Notes under the pieces: generated by a model
What the model was told of the DNA's origin: nothing
The model's database searches: none
The model's input: the letters and a program-made list of their open reading frames with translations, nothing else
Assembly: GCA_026400325.1 (NCBI GenBank)
Contig: JAPLPF010000120.1
Coordinates: 1-37,081, forward strand
DNA length: 37,081 bases
Reading direction: 5' to 3'
DNA from: Rhodobacterales bacterium
Lineage (GTDB): Bacteria; Pseudomonadota; Alphaproteobacteria; Rhodobacterales; Rhodobacteraceae
Position numbers and translations under genes: made by a program
Shown here: piece after piece, positions 15,989 to 23,996 of the stretch
Layout: the number at the start of each line of letters is the position of its first letter
Position numbering within the stretch: position 1 is the stretch's first letter

Positions 15989-16756
15989 ATGGCTGAAGCT
16001 TCAAAAATGCAGATCTCGGACGAGGTCGCGATCCAGATCGTGGGCATGAACAAGTGGTATGGCACATTCCATGTCCTGCGCGACATCAACATGACCGTCC
16101 AGCGCGGCGAGCGGATCGTGATCTGCGGGCCGTCGGGGTCGGGCAAGTCCACGCTGATCCGCTGCATCAACCGGCTGGAGGAACACCAGCAGGGCCAGAT
16201 CGTGGTGGACGGAACCGAGCTGACCAATGACCTGAAGAACATCGACAAGGTCCGGTCCGAGGTGGGCATGGTGTTCCAGCACTTCAACCTGTTCCCGCAT
16301 CTCACGATCCTGGAAAACCTGACCCTTGCGCCGATCTGGGTCCGCAAGGTGCCCAAGAAGGAAGCCGAGGAAACGGCGATGTATTTCCTGCAGAAGGTGA
16401 AGATCCCCGAGCAGGCAATGAAGTATCCCGGCCAGCTTTCCGGCGGCCAGCAGCAGCGGGTGGCCATCGCGCGGTCCTTGTGCATGCGCCCGCGCATCAT
16501 GCTGTTCGACGAACCGACCAGCGCCCTTGACCCCGAGATGATCAAGGAAGTCCTCGACACCATGATCCAGTTGGCCGAAGAGGGGATGACCATGCTCTGC
16601 GTCACGCACGAGATGGGCTTTGCCCAGGCGGTGGCGAACCGGGTGATCTTCATGGATCAGGGCCAGATCGTCGAACAGAACGAGCCGAAGGAATTCTTCA
16701 ACAACCCGAAAAGCGACCGGACCAAGCTGTTTCTCAGCCAGATCCTGGGGCACTAG
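15989..16756 (+). CDS. aapP: general L-amino-acid ABC transporter, ATP-binding protein AapP
   Basis: This is the cytoplasmic ATPase that powers the Aap/Bzt importer. The 255-residue product has Walker [11 protein letters not shown]-loop [17 protein letters not shown], signature [14 protein letters not shown], Walker [16 protein letters not shown] and H-loop CVTHEMGFA. This full motif set is the GlnQ/BztD class. An extra N-terminal stretch ([20 protein letters not shown]) precedes the ABC fold. AGGGA lies before the start, nine bases after aapM. It completes the transporter operon. Confidence 0.96.
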   Translation: MAEASKMQISDEVAIQIVGMNKWYGTFHVLRDINMTVQRGERIVICGPSGSGKSTLIRCINRLEEHQQGQIVVDGTELTNDLKNIDKVRSEVGMVFQHFNLFPHLTILENLTLAPIWVRKVPKKEAEETAMYFLQKVKIPEQAMKYPGQLSGGQQQRVAIARSLCMRPRIMLFDEPTSALDPEMIKEVLDTMIQLAEEGMTMLCVTHEMGFAQAVANRVIFMDQGQIVEQNEPKEFFNNPKSDRTKLFLSQILGH

Positions 16757-16764
16757 CCGCGCCG

Positions 16765-17160
16765 ATGCGCGCGCTGCGGATCGTCATCGGCCTGCCATTG
16801 GCCTTCCTTGCGCTGGGCTACATGCTTGTCGGGTCGCTGTTCATGACTGGCGAGGCACCCTTCGACAGCGGGGCAGGGCGAGTCCTGGCGATCACCGGGC
16901 TACTGGGCTTCTGCGCGCCGGTCGTTCTCTTTGGCCTGCACCTGGCGTTTTCCGGTCCCGATGCCCCGCGGCGCCTGCGATCGTTTCTGTTTCTGGCACT
17001 GACTTTCACGGTCGCTGTCGGGCTTGGCGGCGGCCTTTACGCGCTTGTCCAACCCGGCCTTCAGGCTGATGCCGCCAGCATGCTGGGAACCGTCCTGATC
17101 TCGGCCCTCCTGTTCGGCTGGGTCATCGTTCGCGCCCGCTTTTTCGGCCCTGATGGCTGA
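16765..17160 (+). CDS. small hypothetical membrane protein behind aapP
   Basis: I do not recognise a family. The 131-residue protein is strongly hydrophobic with about four membrane segments (near residues 5-26, 40-63, 73-96 and 104-124). Short charged loops include SGPDAPRRLRSF, and it ends in a basic segment (VRARFFGPDG). It begins eight bases after the aapP stop and is probably read from the aap transcript. There is no clear ribosome site. No function is inferred beyond membrane location. Confidence 0.7.
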   Translation: MRALRIVIGLPLAFLALGYMLVGSLFMTGEAPFDSGAGRVLAITGLLGFCAPVVLFGLHLAFSGPDAPRRLRSFLFLALTFTVAVGLGGGLYALVQPGLQADAASMLGTVLISALLFGWVIVRARFFGPDG

Positions 17161-17173
17161 GGCTGCCTTAGCC
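17155..17173. terminator. short bidirectional hairpin between convergent genes
   Basis: GGCTGAGG (17155-17162), loop CTG, CCTTAGCC (17166-17173), seven of eight pairs Watson-Crick. It spans the stop codons of the two convergent genes. There is no long T-run, so this is a weak call. Confidence 0.35.
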
Positions 17174-17866
17174 GCCCGCCCGTGCCAGCAACTCCTCGAC
17201 CCTCGGCCCCAGCCCTGCGACGATCAGCTTCACGCCCTCGGGGTTCGGGTGGATGCCGTCCGCCTGCATGAAGGCCGCCAAGCTGGCCGGGTCGCTTGGG
17301 TCCGCCCCCGCCGCGCGCAGACCTGCAAAGAAGTCATCGGCCAGAAGCGCGCCATATTGCGTGGCAAGGTCGGCATACATCCCGTCGAACGCCGCCTTGT
17401 AACCGGGCCCGAAATTCCCCGGCGCCTTCATCGCGACCAGCAGCACCGGCAATCCCCGTGCCTGCGCTTCCTTCAGGATGCCATCAAGGCTTGCCTTGCT
17501 GGAGGCCGGGTCGATCCCGCGCAGAAGATCGTTGCCCCCAAGGGTCACGATCAGCGCATCGGCCTCTGGCCCCAGGGCCCAGCCGATCCGAGCAAGGCCC
17601 CCGGCCGTCGTATCGCCCGAGACGCCTGCGTTCTGCACCACCACATCCGCCCCCTTCGCCTTGAGCCAGCCCTCCAGCTGCGGCACCAGCCCGTCGTCCT
17701 GATTGGCCAGCCCATAGCCCGCTGTCAGACTGTCGCCCAGTGCCACGATCGTGACCGGCTCGGCGAAAACCGAACTTGACAGTGCCAAGACTGCAATCGC
17801 AGCATTGCGCAATCGCCATACTGCGCCATATCCCCTTGAGACGATTACCCGAAGGACCCCGTGCAT
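17168..17866 (-). CDS. tesA: SGNH/GDSL-type esterase, TesA (arylesterase/lysophospholipase L1)
   Basis: TesA is a periplasmic GDSL hydrolase acting on thioesters, aryl esters and lysophospholipids. The SGNH blocks are all present: nucleophile block ALGDSLTAGYG, glycine block NAGVSGDTTAGG, GGNDLLRG, and the catalytic Asp/His in DGIHPN. A hydrophobic export segment precedes the mature part (NAAIAVLALSSSVFA then EPVTIV). The start is uncertain. ATG at 17866 gives 232 residues with a long n-region, but its 5' end overlaps the divergent ybbA start. A TTG at 17812 would give a more normal signal peptide. The tesA / divergent ybbA-ybbP arrangement is the same as in Escherichia coli. Confidence 0.88.
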   Translation of the reverse strand: MHGVLRVIVSRGYGAVWRLRNAAIAVLALSSSVFAEPVTIVALGDSLTAGYGLANQDDGLVPQLEGWLKAKGADVVVQNAGVSGDTTAGGLARIGWALGPEADALIVTLGGNDLLRGIDPASSKASLDGILKEAQARGLPVLLVAMKAPGNFGPGYKAAFDGMYADLATQYGALLADDFFAGLRAAGADPSDPASLAAFMQADGIHPNPEGVKLIVAGLGPRVEELLARAGG

Positions 17867-18529
17867 GACCGATCCCGTTCTCGCGCTGACCGATGCGCGC
17901 CTGACCCTTGCTGGCAATGCGGGCCCTGTCGATATCCTGAAAGGCATCTCGCTTGACATCCGCAAGTGTGAAACGGTGGGGCTGGTCGGTCCGTCCGGGT
18001 CTGGCAAGTCTTCTCTCCTGATGCTCATGGGCGGGTTGGAGCGTGCCACCGCTGGCCGCGTCCTTGCCCTTGGGCAGGATCTGACCGCGATGGACGAAGA
18101 CGCGCTTGCCCGGTTCCGCAGGGGGAATATGGGGGTTGTGTTCCAAAGCTTCCACCTTATTCCCACGATGACCGCGCTGGAGAACGTGGCCCTGCCGCTG
18201 GAACTGGCTGCAGTGCCGGATGCGTTCCCAAGGGCCGAGGCGGAATTGGCCGCTGTCGGCCTGGGGTCAAGGATGCACCACTATCCCAGCCAGATGTCGG
18301 GGGGCGAGCAGCAGCGCGTGGCCCTTGCCCGCGCCGCAGCGCCCCGGCCGGCGATCCTGCTGTGAACGGCCAGGCAATCATGGACCTGCTTTTCGGCCTG
18401 CGCGACATCCACGGCGCGACCCTTGTCCTTGTCACCCATGCACCCGAACTTGCCGCCCGCTGTGACCGGGTGATCCGCCTGGCCGATGGTCTTCTGGCCC
18501 CCGACGCGCTGGCAAAGGCCGCCGAATGA
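17865..18529 (+). pseudogene. ybbA: ABC transporter ATP-binding protein YbbA, broken by an internal deletion
   Basis: This is the ATPase partner of the FtsX-like permease downstream. Walker A ([12 protein letters not shown]), Q-loop (VVFQSFHLIPTMTALEN) and signature (MSGGEQQRVALARA) are intact. After APRPAILL an in-frame TGA occurs at 18363-18365. The homologous C-terminal part resumes in another frame at 18365 (NGQAIMDLLFGLRDIHG, H-loop VTHAPELAARCD) and runs to a TGA at 18527. The segment expected between, with Walker B and D-loop (ADEPTGNLD), is absent. Against homologues such as E. coli YbbA, about 31 bases are missing. The truncated product (166 residues) would lack Walker B and the switch histidine and should not hydrolyse ATP. 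Confidence 0.85.
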
Positions 18530-21039
18530 GCCTTTCTCTCACCATTGCCCGGCGCGAGCTTCGTGGCGGCCTGCGTGGCTTTCGCGTCTTTCTGGCCTGC
18601 CTTGCGCTGGGTGTCGCGGCGATTGCTGCCGTCGGCACCCTGCGCACCGGCATCCAGCAGGGCCTGACCGATCAGGGCGCGGTGATCCTGGGCGGCGACG
18701 CCGAAATGCGCTTTACCTACCGCGCCGCCGAGGACGGCGAACGCGCCTGGATGGACGGGATCGCCACCAAAGTCTCTGAGGTCTACGACTTTCGTTCCAT
18801 GGCGCTGATCGAGGGCGACCAGGCGCTGACGCAGGTGAAGGCGGTCGATGGCAACTGGCCCCTGACCGGTGCTGCCACGCTTGACCCGGCGATTCCGGTG
18901 GCCGAGGCGCTGGCCACCACCAATGGCCTGCCCGGCGCGCTGATGGACCCGGTCCTGATCCAGCGCCTTGGCCTTGCCATCGGCGATACGTTCCGCCTTG
19001 GGACGCAGGATTTCCGGCTGACCGCCGCCCTGACCCGCGAACCGGACAGTGCCTCGACCGGGTTTGCCCTTGGCCCCCGCACCGTGGTGCGAACCGACGC
19101 GCTTGCCAACTCCAGCCTGCTTTCTGCCGGCTCGCTTTACGAGACCCGCTATCGTCTGACCCTGCCCCCCGGCACCGACCTTGCCCTGCTGGAAGGCCAG
19201 GCCGAGGCGCAGTTCCGCGACAAGGGCATGCGCTGGACCGACAGCCGCAACGCCGCCCCGGGGATCGAGGTCTTCGTCGACCGGATCGGCAGTTTCCTGG
19301 TGCTTGTCGGCCTTGCCGGCCTTGCGGTTGGCGGTGTCGGGATCTCGGCCGCGATCCGCAGCTATCTGGACGGCAAGACGGAAACCATTGCCACGCTCAA
19401 GACACTCGGCGCCGAGGGCGGCCTCATCTTCCGCATCTACCTTTGGCAGACAGCACTCCTGTCAGGTCTTGGCATCGGGATCGGCGTCGTCCTTGGTGCA
19501 GTCGTCCCGCTGCTTGCCGCCCCGCTGATCGAGGCGTCACTGCCGTTCCCCGCCACCATCCGCCTCTCGCCCATGGCACTGGCCGAGGCTGCCTTCTACG
19601 GCGCACTTTCGGCGCTCATCTTCACGCTGCTGCCACTGGCCCGCACCGAACGCATCCGTCCGGCGGCCCTTTACCGTGGCGGTGCGGGAACACGAAGCTG
19701 GCCGCGCAAGCGTTACCTTGCGGCCCTTGTGATCTCGGCCCTTGCGCTGATCGGCAGCGCCACCTGGCTTTCCGGCATCCCGGAGCTTGCCCTGGGGGCC
19801 GCCGGGGGCATTGTCGGCGCACTTCTGGTTCTTGCCCTTGCGGCTTACGCCCTGCGCCGGGGGGCCCGGTGGCTGGCCCGGACCAGGGTCACCCGCGGTC
19901 GCCCCGCCACCCGCGCGGCGCTTGCCGCCATCGGTGCGCCACGGTCGGACGCGACGCCTGTGATCCTGTCGCTGGGCCTTGGCCTGTCGGTGCTGGCTGC
20001 GGTTGGCCAGATCGACTGGAACCTGCGCGCGGCCATCGCAACCGATCTGCCGACCCGCGCGCCCGCCTTCTTCTTCGTCGATATCCAGCCGGACCAGTTG
20101 GAGCCGTTCCTTGCCCGCGTGCAGAACGACCCCGCCGTGACCGAGGTGGAAACCGCCCCCATGCTGCGCGGCGTGATCAACCAGATCAACGGCCGCCCGG
20201 CGGCAGAGGTTGCTGGTGACCATTGGGTGATCCGGGGAGACAGGGGCATCACCTATGCCGCCACCCCGGGCGAGAAAACCCGCATCACCGAAGGGACCTT
20301 CTGGCCCGCCGATTACACGGGCGAGCCGCAGATCAGCTTTGCCGCCGAAGAGGCCGAGGAAATGGGCCTCAAGATCGGCGATACGATGACCGTGAACATC
20401 CTTGGCCGCGATCTGACGGCCACCATCACCTCGTTCCGCGAGGTCGATTTTTCCAACGCCGGAATGGGCTTCATCATGACGCTCAACCCCTCGGCAATTG
20501 CAGGGGCGCCCCATACCCATATCGCTACCGTCTACGCCCCGCCCGAGGCCGAGGCGGCGATCCTGCGCGACGTGTCCAGGACGTGGCCCAACATCACCGC
20601 CATCCGCATCCGCGAGGCCGTGGACCGCGTGGCCGAGGCGCTGTCGGCCATTGCCACGGCCACGGCCTGGGCCGCGGGCGGAACGCTGTTGACCGGCTTC
20701 ATGGTCCTGATCGGGGCGGCAGCGGCCGGTGAGCGGGCACGGATCTACGAATCCGCCATCCTCAAGACCCTGGGGGCGACGCGTGGCAAGATCCTGGCCA
20801 GCTTTGCCCTGCGCTCGGCGCTGATGGGGGCGGCCGCCGGGGTGGTCGCGGTGGTTGCGGGTGGCATAGCGGGCTGGGCCGTGATGACCTTCGTGATGGA
20901 CAGCACATACAGGTTCGAGCCGGTCTCGGCGCTTGTCATTGTCATCGGCGGGGTGATGGCCACGCTTCTGGCAGGGTTGGCCTTCGCGCTGCGTCCGCTT
21001 GCCGCACGGCCCGCCCGGACGTTGCGCGCGCAGGACTGA
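18526..21039 (+). CDS. ybbP: FtsX-like ABC transporter permease (YbbP type)
   Basis: This large MacB/FtsX-fold permease has two FtsX domains. The 837-residue product has an N-terminal helix near residues 20-42 and an extracytoplasmic domain. A first membrane block follows at about 260-375 (IGSFLVLVGLAGLAVGGVGIS), then the linker ERIRPAALYRG and central helices at 395-500. A second periplasmic region (about 510-690) precedes a C-terminal block (GERARIYESAILKTLGATRGKILASFALR). Such proteins usually form mechanotransmission or lipoprotein-related complexes with a YbbA-type ATPase. Its start overlaps the stop of ybbA as ATGA. The frame is fully open although the ATPase partner is broken, so it either works with another ATPase or has lost its function recently. 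Confidence 0.9.
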   Translation: MSLSLTIARRELRGGLRGFRVFLACLALGVAAIAAVGTLRTGIQQGLTDQGAVILGGDAEMRFTYRAAEDGERAWMDGIATKVSEVYDFRSMALIEGDQALTQVKAVDGNWPLTGAATLDPAIPVAEALATTNGLPGALMDPVLIQRLGLAIGDTFRLGTQDFRLTAALTREPDSASTGFALGPRTVVRTDALANSSLLSAGSLYETRYRLTLPPGTDLALLEGQAEAQFRDKGMRWTDSRNAAPGIEVFVDRIGSFLVLVGLAGLAVGGVGISAAIRSYLDGKTETIATLKTLGAEGGLIFRIYLWQTALLSGLGIGIGVVLGAVVPLLAAPLIEASLPFPATIRLSPMALAEAAFYGALSALIFTLLPLARTERIRPAALYRGGAGTRSWPRKRYLAALVISALALIGSATWLSGIPELALGAAGGIVGALLVLALAAYALRRGARWLARTRVTRGRPATRAALAAIGAPRSDATPVILSLGLGLSVLAAVGQIDWNLRAAIATDLPTRAPAFFFVDIQPDQLEPFLARVQNDPAVTEVETAPMLRGVINQINGRPAAEVAGDHWVIRGDRGITYAATPGEKTRITEGTFWPADYTGEPQISFAAEEAEEMGLKIGDTMTVNILGRDLTATITSFREVDFSNAGMGFIMTLNPSAIAGAPHTHIATVYAPPEAEAAILRDVSRTWPNITAIRIREAVDRVAEALSAIATATAWAAGGTLLTGFMVLIGAAAAGERARIYESAILKTLGATRGKILASFALRSALMGAAAGVVAVVAGGIAGWAVMTFVMDSTYRFEPVSALVIVIGGVMATLLAGLAFALRPLAARPARTLRAQD

Positions 21040-21045
21040 TACCCG

Positions 21046-21101
21046 CCTTTCACTTTTGCACAAGTATCCCACGGGGGTGAGGGGGTGTGAAACCCCCGCG
21101 G
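21046..21101 (-). terminator. hairpin plus conserved tail, shared with the gltX downstream region
   Basis: Read on the minus strand, after the stop of the kinase-like gene, a GC-rich stem (GGGGGT / ACCCCC, five-base loop) is followed by GGGATACTTGTGCAAAAGTG-type sequence. The same order of hairpin, GGATA, TTGTGCAAA and GTGAAAGG follows gltX at 37024-37080. Probably a dispersed terminator-like element. Confidence 0.55.
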
Positions 21102-21107
21102 CCTTGC

Positions 21108-21836
21108 TCAGGCCCGGCGCAACCGTGCCAGCGTCAACCCGACCGCCCGCAATTCCTTGCTGCCGGGTTTCAGGCGGGCAAGGCCATTTGCCAACACTCC
21201 CGGGCCGGCAAGCCAGCGCGCAAGGCTTGCCACCCGGTCCAGCGCGTCCGGGGGCGCGTTTGTGCCATAGGCTGCAAGGGCCGCATCAAGCCAACGCTGG
21301 TCTTCGGGCCATTGGGTAAAGCAGGTCTGCGCGAACATCACGATATCCGCCGCTTGCCAAAGCCCGCCGTGTCGCCCATGGCGGAACCGCTCAAGGTCGA
21401 TGAACCGCGCTTCGCGCCCATCCCAGCAGATGTCGCGCACCGCCGGACGGCCATGCACCAGACCGGCCCAATGCAGGCGACCCAAGGTGCGGCCTGCCGC
21501 AGCGAAGGCTGCCAGCTTTTCGTCCTCGCTGCGGCCCGGATCGCCCACGACCCGGGGCAGCACGGGCCCCGCATCCGGCATCAGCATCCAGTCCGGCCCC
21601 TCGGCCACCACATCGGTCACCGGTATGCCCGCTTCGGCCAAAGCCGCCAGACCCGCGCGTTCCATTTCGAAGGTCCGCGCCGGGTTCCCTTTCTGCAGGC
21701 GCAACCGGCCGCTCAGCCGCTCCACCCGCTTCAGCCAGAACCGGCGACCATCGGCCGTGTCCAGCCGCCGCACCCTTTGGGTGGGCTCTGCGAGTGCATC
21801 ATTCACGATGCTGTCAAGGCTACTGTCGGCCACCAT
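21108..21836 (-). CDS. protein-kinase-fold protein (BUD32/WaaP-like), substrate unknown
   Basis: The 242-residue product has the layout of a small atypical kinase of the Kdo/WaaP or BUD32 kind. A candidate ATP-binding lysine is K36 in FWLKR, with a glutamate helix at 58-60. A catalytic-loop-like segment LVHGRPAVRDICW (H128, D135) precedes a metal-binding-like aspartate in EARFIDLERF (D147). The catalytic-loop spacing differs from canonical HGDxHxxN, so activity is uncertain. The start at 21836 has AGGAG six bases upstream. That ribosome site sits in the loop of a small hairpin (GGACA / TGTCC). The gene converges with ybbP. Confidence 0.6.
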   Translation of the reverse strand: MVADSSLDSIVNDALAEPTQRVRRLDTADGRRFWLKRVERLSGRLRLQKGNPARTFEMERAGLAALAEAGIPVTDVVAEGPDWMLMPDAGPVLPRVVGDPGRSEDEKLAAFAAAGRTLGRLHWAGLVHGRPAVRDICWDGREARFIDLERFRHGRHGGLWQAADIVMFAQTCFTQWPEDQRWLDAALAAYGTNAPPDALDRVASLARWLAGPGVLANGLARLKPGSKELRAVGLTLARLRRA

Positions 21837-21936
21837 GGACACTCCTGTCCGGGGCACCAATTGTAACCGTTTAACGACGGGGCTGTAAGGCCTTTCCGGG
21901 GGCAAAAATCACCCCATGGTGCCACGCAGGCCGAAG

Positions 21937-22875
21937 TCAGCCGAAAAAGCCCGGCCCCGCCCGGCCCAAGAGGTCATCAGCCAGCGCGCGGCCAAGCGCC
22001 GGGCCATCCGCCACAGGCCCCCGCATATCGCCCGCAACCGAGGCTGACCCATCGGGGCGCAGCAATTCGCCCCGCAGCCACAGCGCGTTCCCCTCGATCA
22101 CGGCCAACCCGGCAATCGGCGTCTCGCAGGACCCGTCAAGCCGGGCAAGAAAGCTGCGCTCGGCTGCCAGCCGCAGCCCGGTGGGCCCATCGTGGATCGC
22201 CGCAAGAAGTGCTTCCACCCGCAGGTCCGCCACCCGACGCTCGATCCCGATCGCGCCTTGTGCAACCGCGGGCAGCATCTCCTCCACGTCGATCGGTCCG
22301 CGCGCCACACCCGCCATTCCCAGCCGGTTCAACCCTGCCATGGCAAGGAATGTCGCATGTGCGACGCCGTCCTCAAGCTTGCGCATCCGGGTCTGCACGT
22401 TGCCGCGGAACTCCACCAGCTGCAGATCCGGCCGACGCAGGGCCAGCTGCGCCCGCCTGCGCAAGGACGACGACCCCACCACGGCACCCTGCGGCAAGGC
22501 CGCCAGCGAAGGAACCGTTGGCGACACGAAGGCGTCGCGCACGTCTTCGCGCGGAAGGTAGCAATCCAGGATCAACCCCTCGGGCTGCACCGTCGGCATG
22601 TCCTTCATGGAATGGACAGCGATGTCGATGCCGCCGTCCAGCAGCGCCTCTTCGATCTCGCTGGTGAACAGGCCCTTGCCGCCGATCTCGCGCAGGGCCT
22701 TGTCCTGGATCTGGTCACCAGTGACCTTGATCACCACGATCTCGAAAGCCGTCTCGGGCAGACCGAACGCCACCCCCAGACAGCGCCGCACCTCATGCGC
22801 CTGCCACAAGGCCAGCGGCGAGCCACGGGTTCCGATCTTCAAGGGTTGGGCGGGGGAGGGGAGGTCATCACGCAT
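21937..22875 (-). CDS. hemC: porphobilinogen deaminase (hydroxymethylbilane synthase)
   Basis: HemC polymerises four porphobilinogens to hydroxymethylbilane, a common step to haem, bacteriochlorophyll and cobalamin. The 312-residue product shows the catalytic aspartate region SMKDMPT (D92), then GSSSLRRRAQL and FRGNVQTRMRKL. The dipyrromethane-cofactor cysteine is C250 in DGSCETPIAG. There is no clear ribosome site before the ATG at 22875. A candidate -10 (TATGCC) lies so close that the transcript would be nearly leaderless. It is divergent from hemE with a 92-base gap holding a TGTCA-N8-TGACA site. Confidence 0.95.
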   Translation of the reverse strand: MRDDLPSPAQPLKIGTRGSPLALWQAHEVRRCLGVAFGLPETAFEIVVIKVTGDQIQDKALREIGGKGLFTSEIEEALLDGGIDIAVHSMKDMPTVQPEGLILDCYLPREDVRDAFVSPTVPSLAALPQGAVVGSSSLRRRAQLALRRPDLQLVEFRGNVQTRMRKLEDGVAHATFLAMAGLNRLGMAGVARGPIDVEEMLPAVAQGAIGIERRVADLRVEALLAAIHDGPTGLRLAAERSFLARLDGSCETPIAGLAVIEGNALWLRGELLRPDGSASVAGDMRGPVADGPALGRALADDLLGRAGPGFFG

Positions 22876-22883
22876 GGCTCACA

Positions 22884-22912
22884 GGCATAACGATGTCAAT
22901 CAAGGCTGACAA
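22884..22912 (-). promoter_or_regulatory. hemC: candidate hemC promoter
   Basis: On the minus strand TTGTCA (22912-22907) and TATGCC (22889-22884) are 17 bases apart. The palindrome at 22894-22911 covers the spacer and the -35 element. Initiation would fall about two bases before the hemC ATG, which is unusual, so the call is tentative. Confidence 0.3.
22894..22911. promoter_or_regulatory. TGT-N12-ACA palindrome, candidate CrtJ/PpsR-type operator between hemC and hemE
   Basis: TGTCA (22894-22898), eight bases, TGACA (22907-22911) is a perfect inverted repeat. It matches TGT-N12-ACA, the binding motif of the redox/light-responsive tetrapyrrole and photosynthesis repressor CrtJ/PpsR in Rhodobacter. 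It lies centrally between two divergent tetrapyrrole genes and overlaps the candidate hemC promoter. A further TTGACAAC half-like repeat follows at about 22915. Confidence 0.55.
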
Positions 22913-22967
22913 CTCTTGACAACCTCTCTCCCCCGTCGGACCCATGGGAAAAGCCAAAGGGACCGAC

Positions 22968-23996
22968 ATGACCAAGACAATCCTGCGCGCGCTGAAGGGC
23001 GAGGTGCTGCCAACCCCCCCGATCTGGATGATGCGCCAGGCCGGCCGCTACCTGCCGGAATACCGCGCCACCCGGGCGCAAGCGGGCGATTTCCTGAAAC
23101 TTTGCTACAATCCGGACCTTGCGGCCGAAGTCACGCTGCAGCCGATCCGCCGCTATGGCTTTGATGCCGCGATCCTGTTCGCAGACATCCTTCTGCTGCC
23201 GCAGGCGCTTGGCCCGAAGCTGTGGTTCGAGACCGGCGAAGGCCCGCGGATGGAGACCACGACCACCCCCGGCCAGCTTGCCAACCTGAAACCGGTCGAG
23301 GCGATTCACGACACGCTGTCGCCGGTCTATGAAACCGTCCGCATCCTTGCGCGGGAACTGCCGAAGGAAACCACGCTCATCGGCTTTGCCGGGGCGCCGT
23401 GGACCGTTGCCACCTACATGATCGCGGGCAAGGGGTCCAAGGACCAGGCTGCTGCACATGCCTTGAAGGACACCGACCGCGCCACATTTCAGGCGCTGAT
23501 CGACCGGATCACCGAGGCGACCGTCGAATACCTTTCCGCCCAGATCGAGGCGGGGGCCGAGGTGGTCAAGCTCTTCGACAGCTGGGCCGGAAGCCTGAAA
23601 GGCCAGGACTTCCGCGATTTTGCCGAAGCGCCAGCCGCGCAGATCATCGCCGCGCTGAAGGCCCGCCACCCGCATGTCCCGATCATCGCCTTCCCGCGTG
23701 AAGGCGGGCAGGGCTATATCGGCTTTGCCCACCGCACCGGGGCCGATTGCGTGGCCATCGACAACTCCGTCAGCCCGGAATGGGCGGCGGCGAATGTGCA
23801 GATCGACGGCTGCGTGCAGGGCAATCTTGCACCCGAGCATATGGTGACCGGCGGGCAGGCGCTGGTCGCGGCCACCAGGCATGTTGTCAGCGCCTTCTCC
23901 AAGGGCCCGCACATCTTCAACCTTGGCCACGGCATAACGCCTGATGCCAACCCCGACAACGTGCAGTTGATGATCGACACGGTGCGGGCCGGGTAA
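22968..23996 (+). CDS. hemE: uroporphyrinogen decarboxylase
   Basis: HemE removes four carboxyls from uroporphyrinogen III to give coproporphyrinogen III, committing the pathway to haem and bacteriochlorophyll. The 342-residue product carries [18 protein letters not shown] near the N-terminus, [25 protein letters not shown] and the C-terminal [16 protein letters not shown] at 22968 has AAAGGGA six bases upstream and is preferred over ATG at 22944, which lacks one. It is divergent from hemC. Its TAA directly abuts the ATG of the EamA-type transporter. Confidence 0.95.
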   Translation: MTKTILRALKGEVLPTPPIWMMRQAGRYLPEYRATRAQAGDFLKLCYNPDLAAEVTLQPIRRYGFDAAILFADILLLPQALGPKLWFETGEGPRMETTTTPGQLANLKPVEAIHDTLSPVYETVRILARELPKETTLIGFAGAPWTVATYMIAGKGSKDQAAAHALKDTDRATFQALIDRITEATVEYLSAQIEAGAEVVKLFDSWAGSLKGQDFRDFAEAPAAQIIAALKARHPHVPIIAFPREGGQGYIGFAHRTGADCVAIDNSVSPEWAAANVQIDGCVQGNLAPEHMVTGGQALVAATRHVVSAFSKGPHIFNLGHGITPDANPDNVQLMIDTVRAG

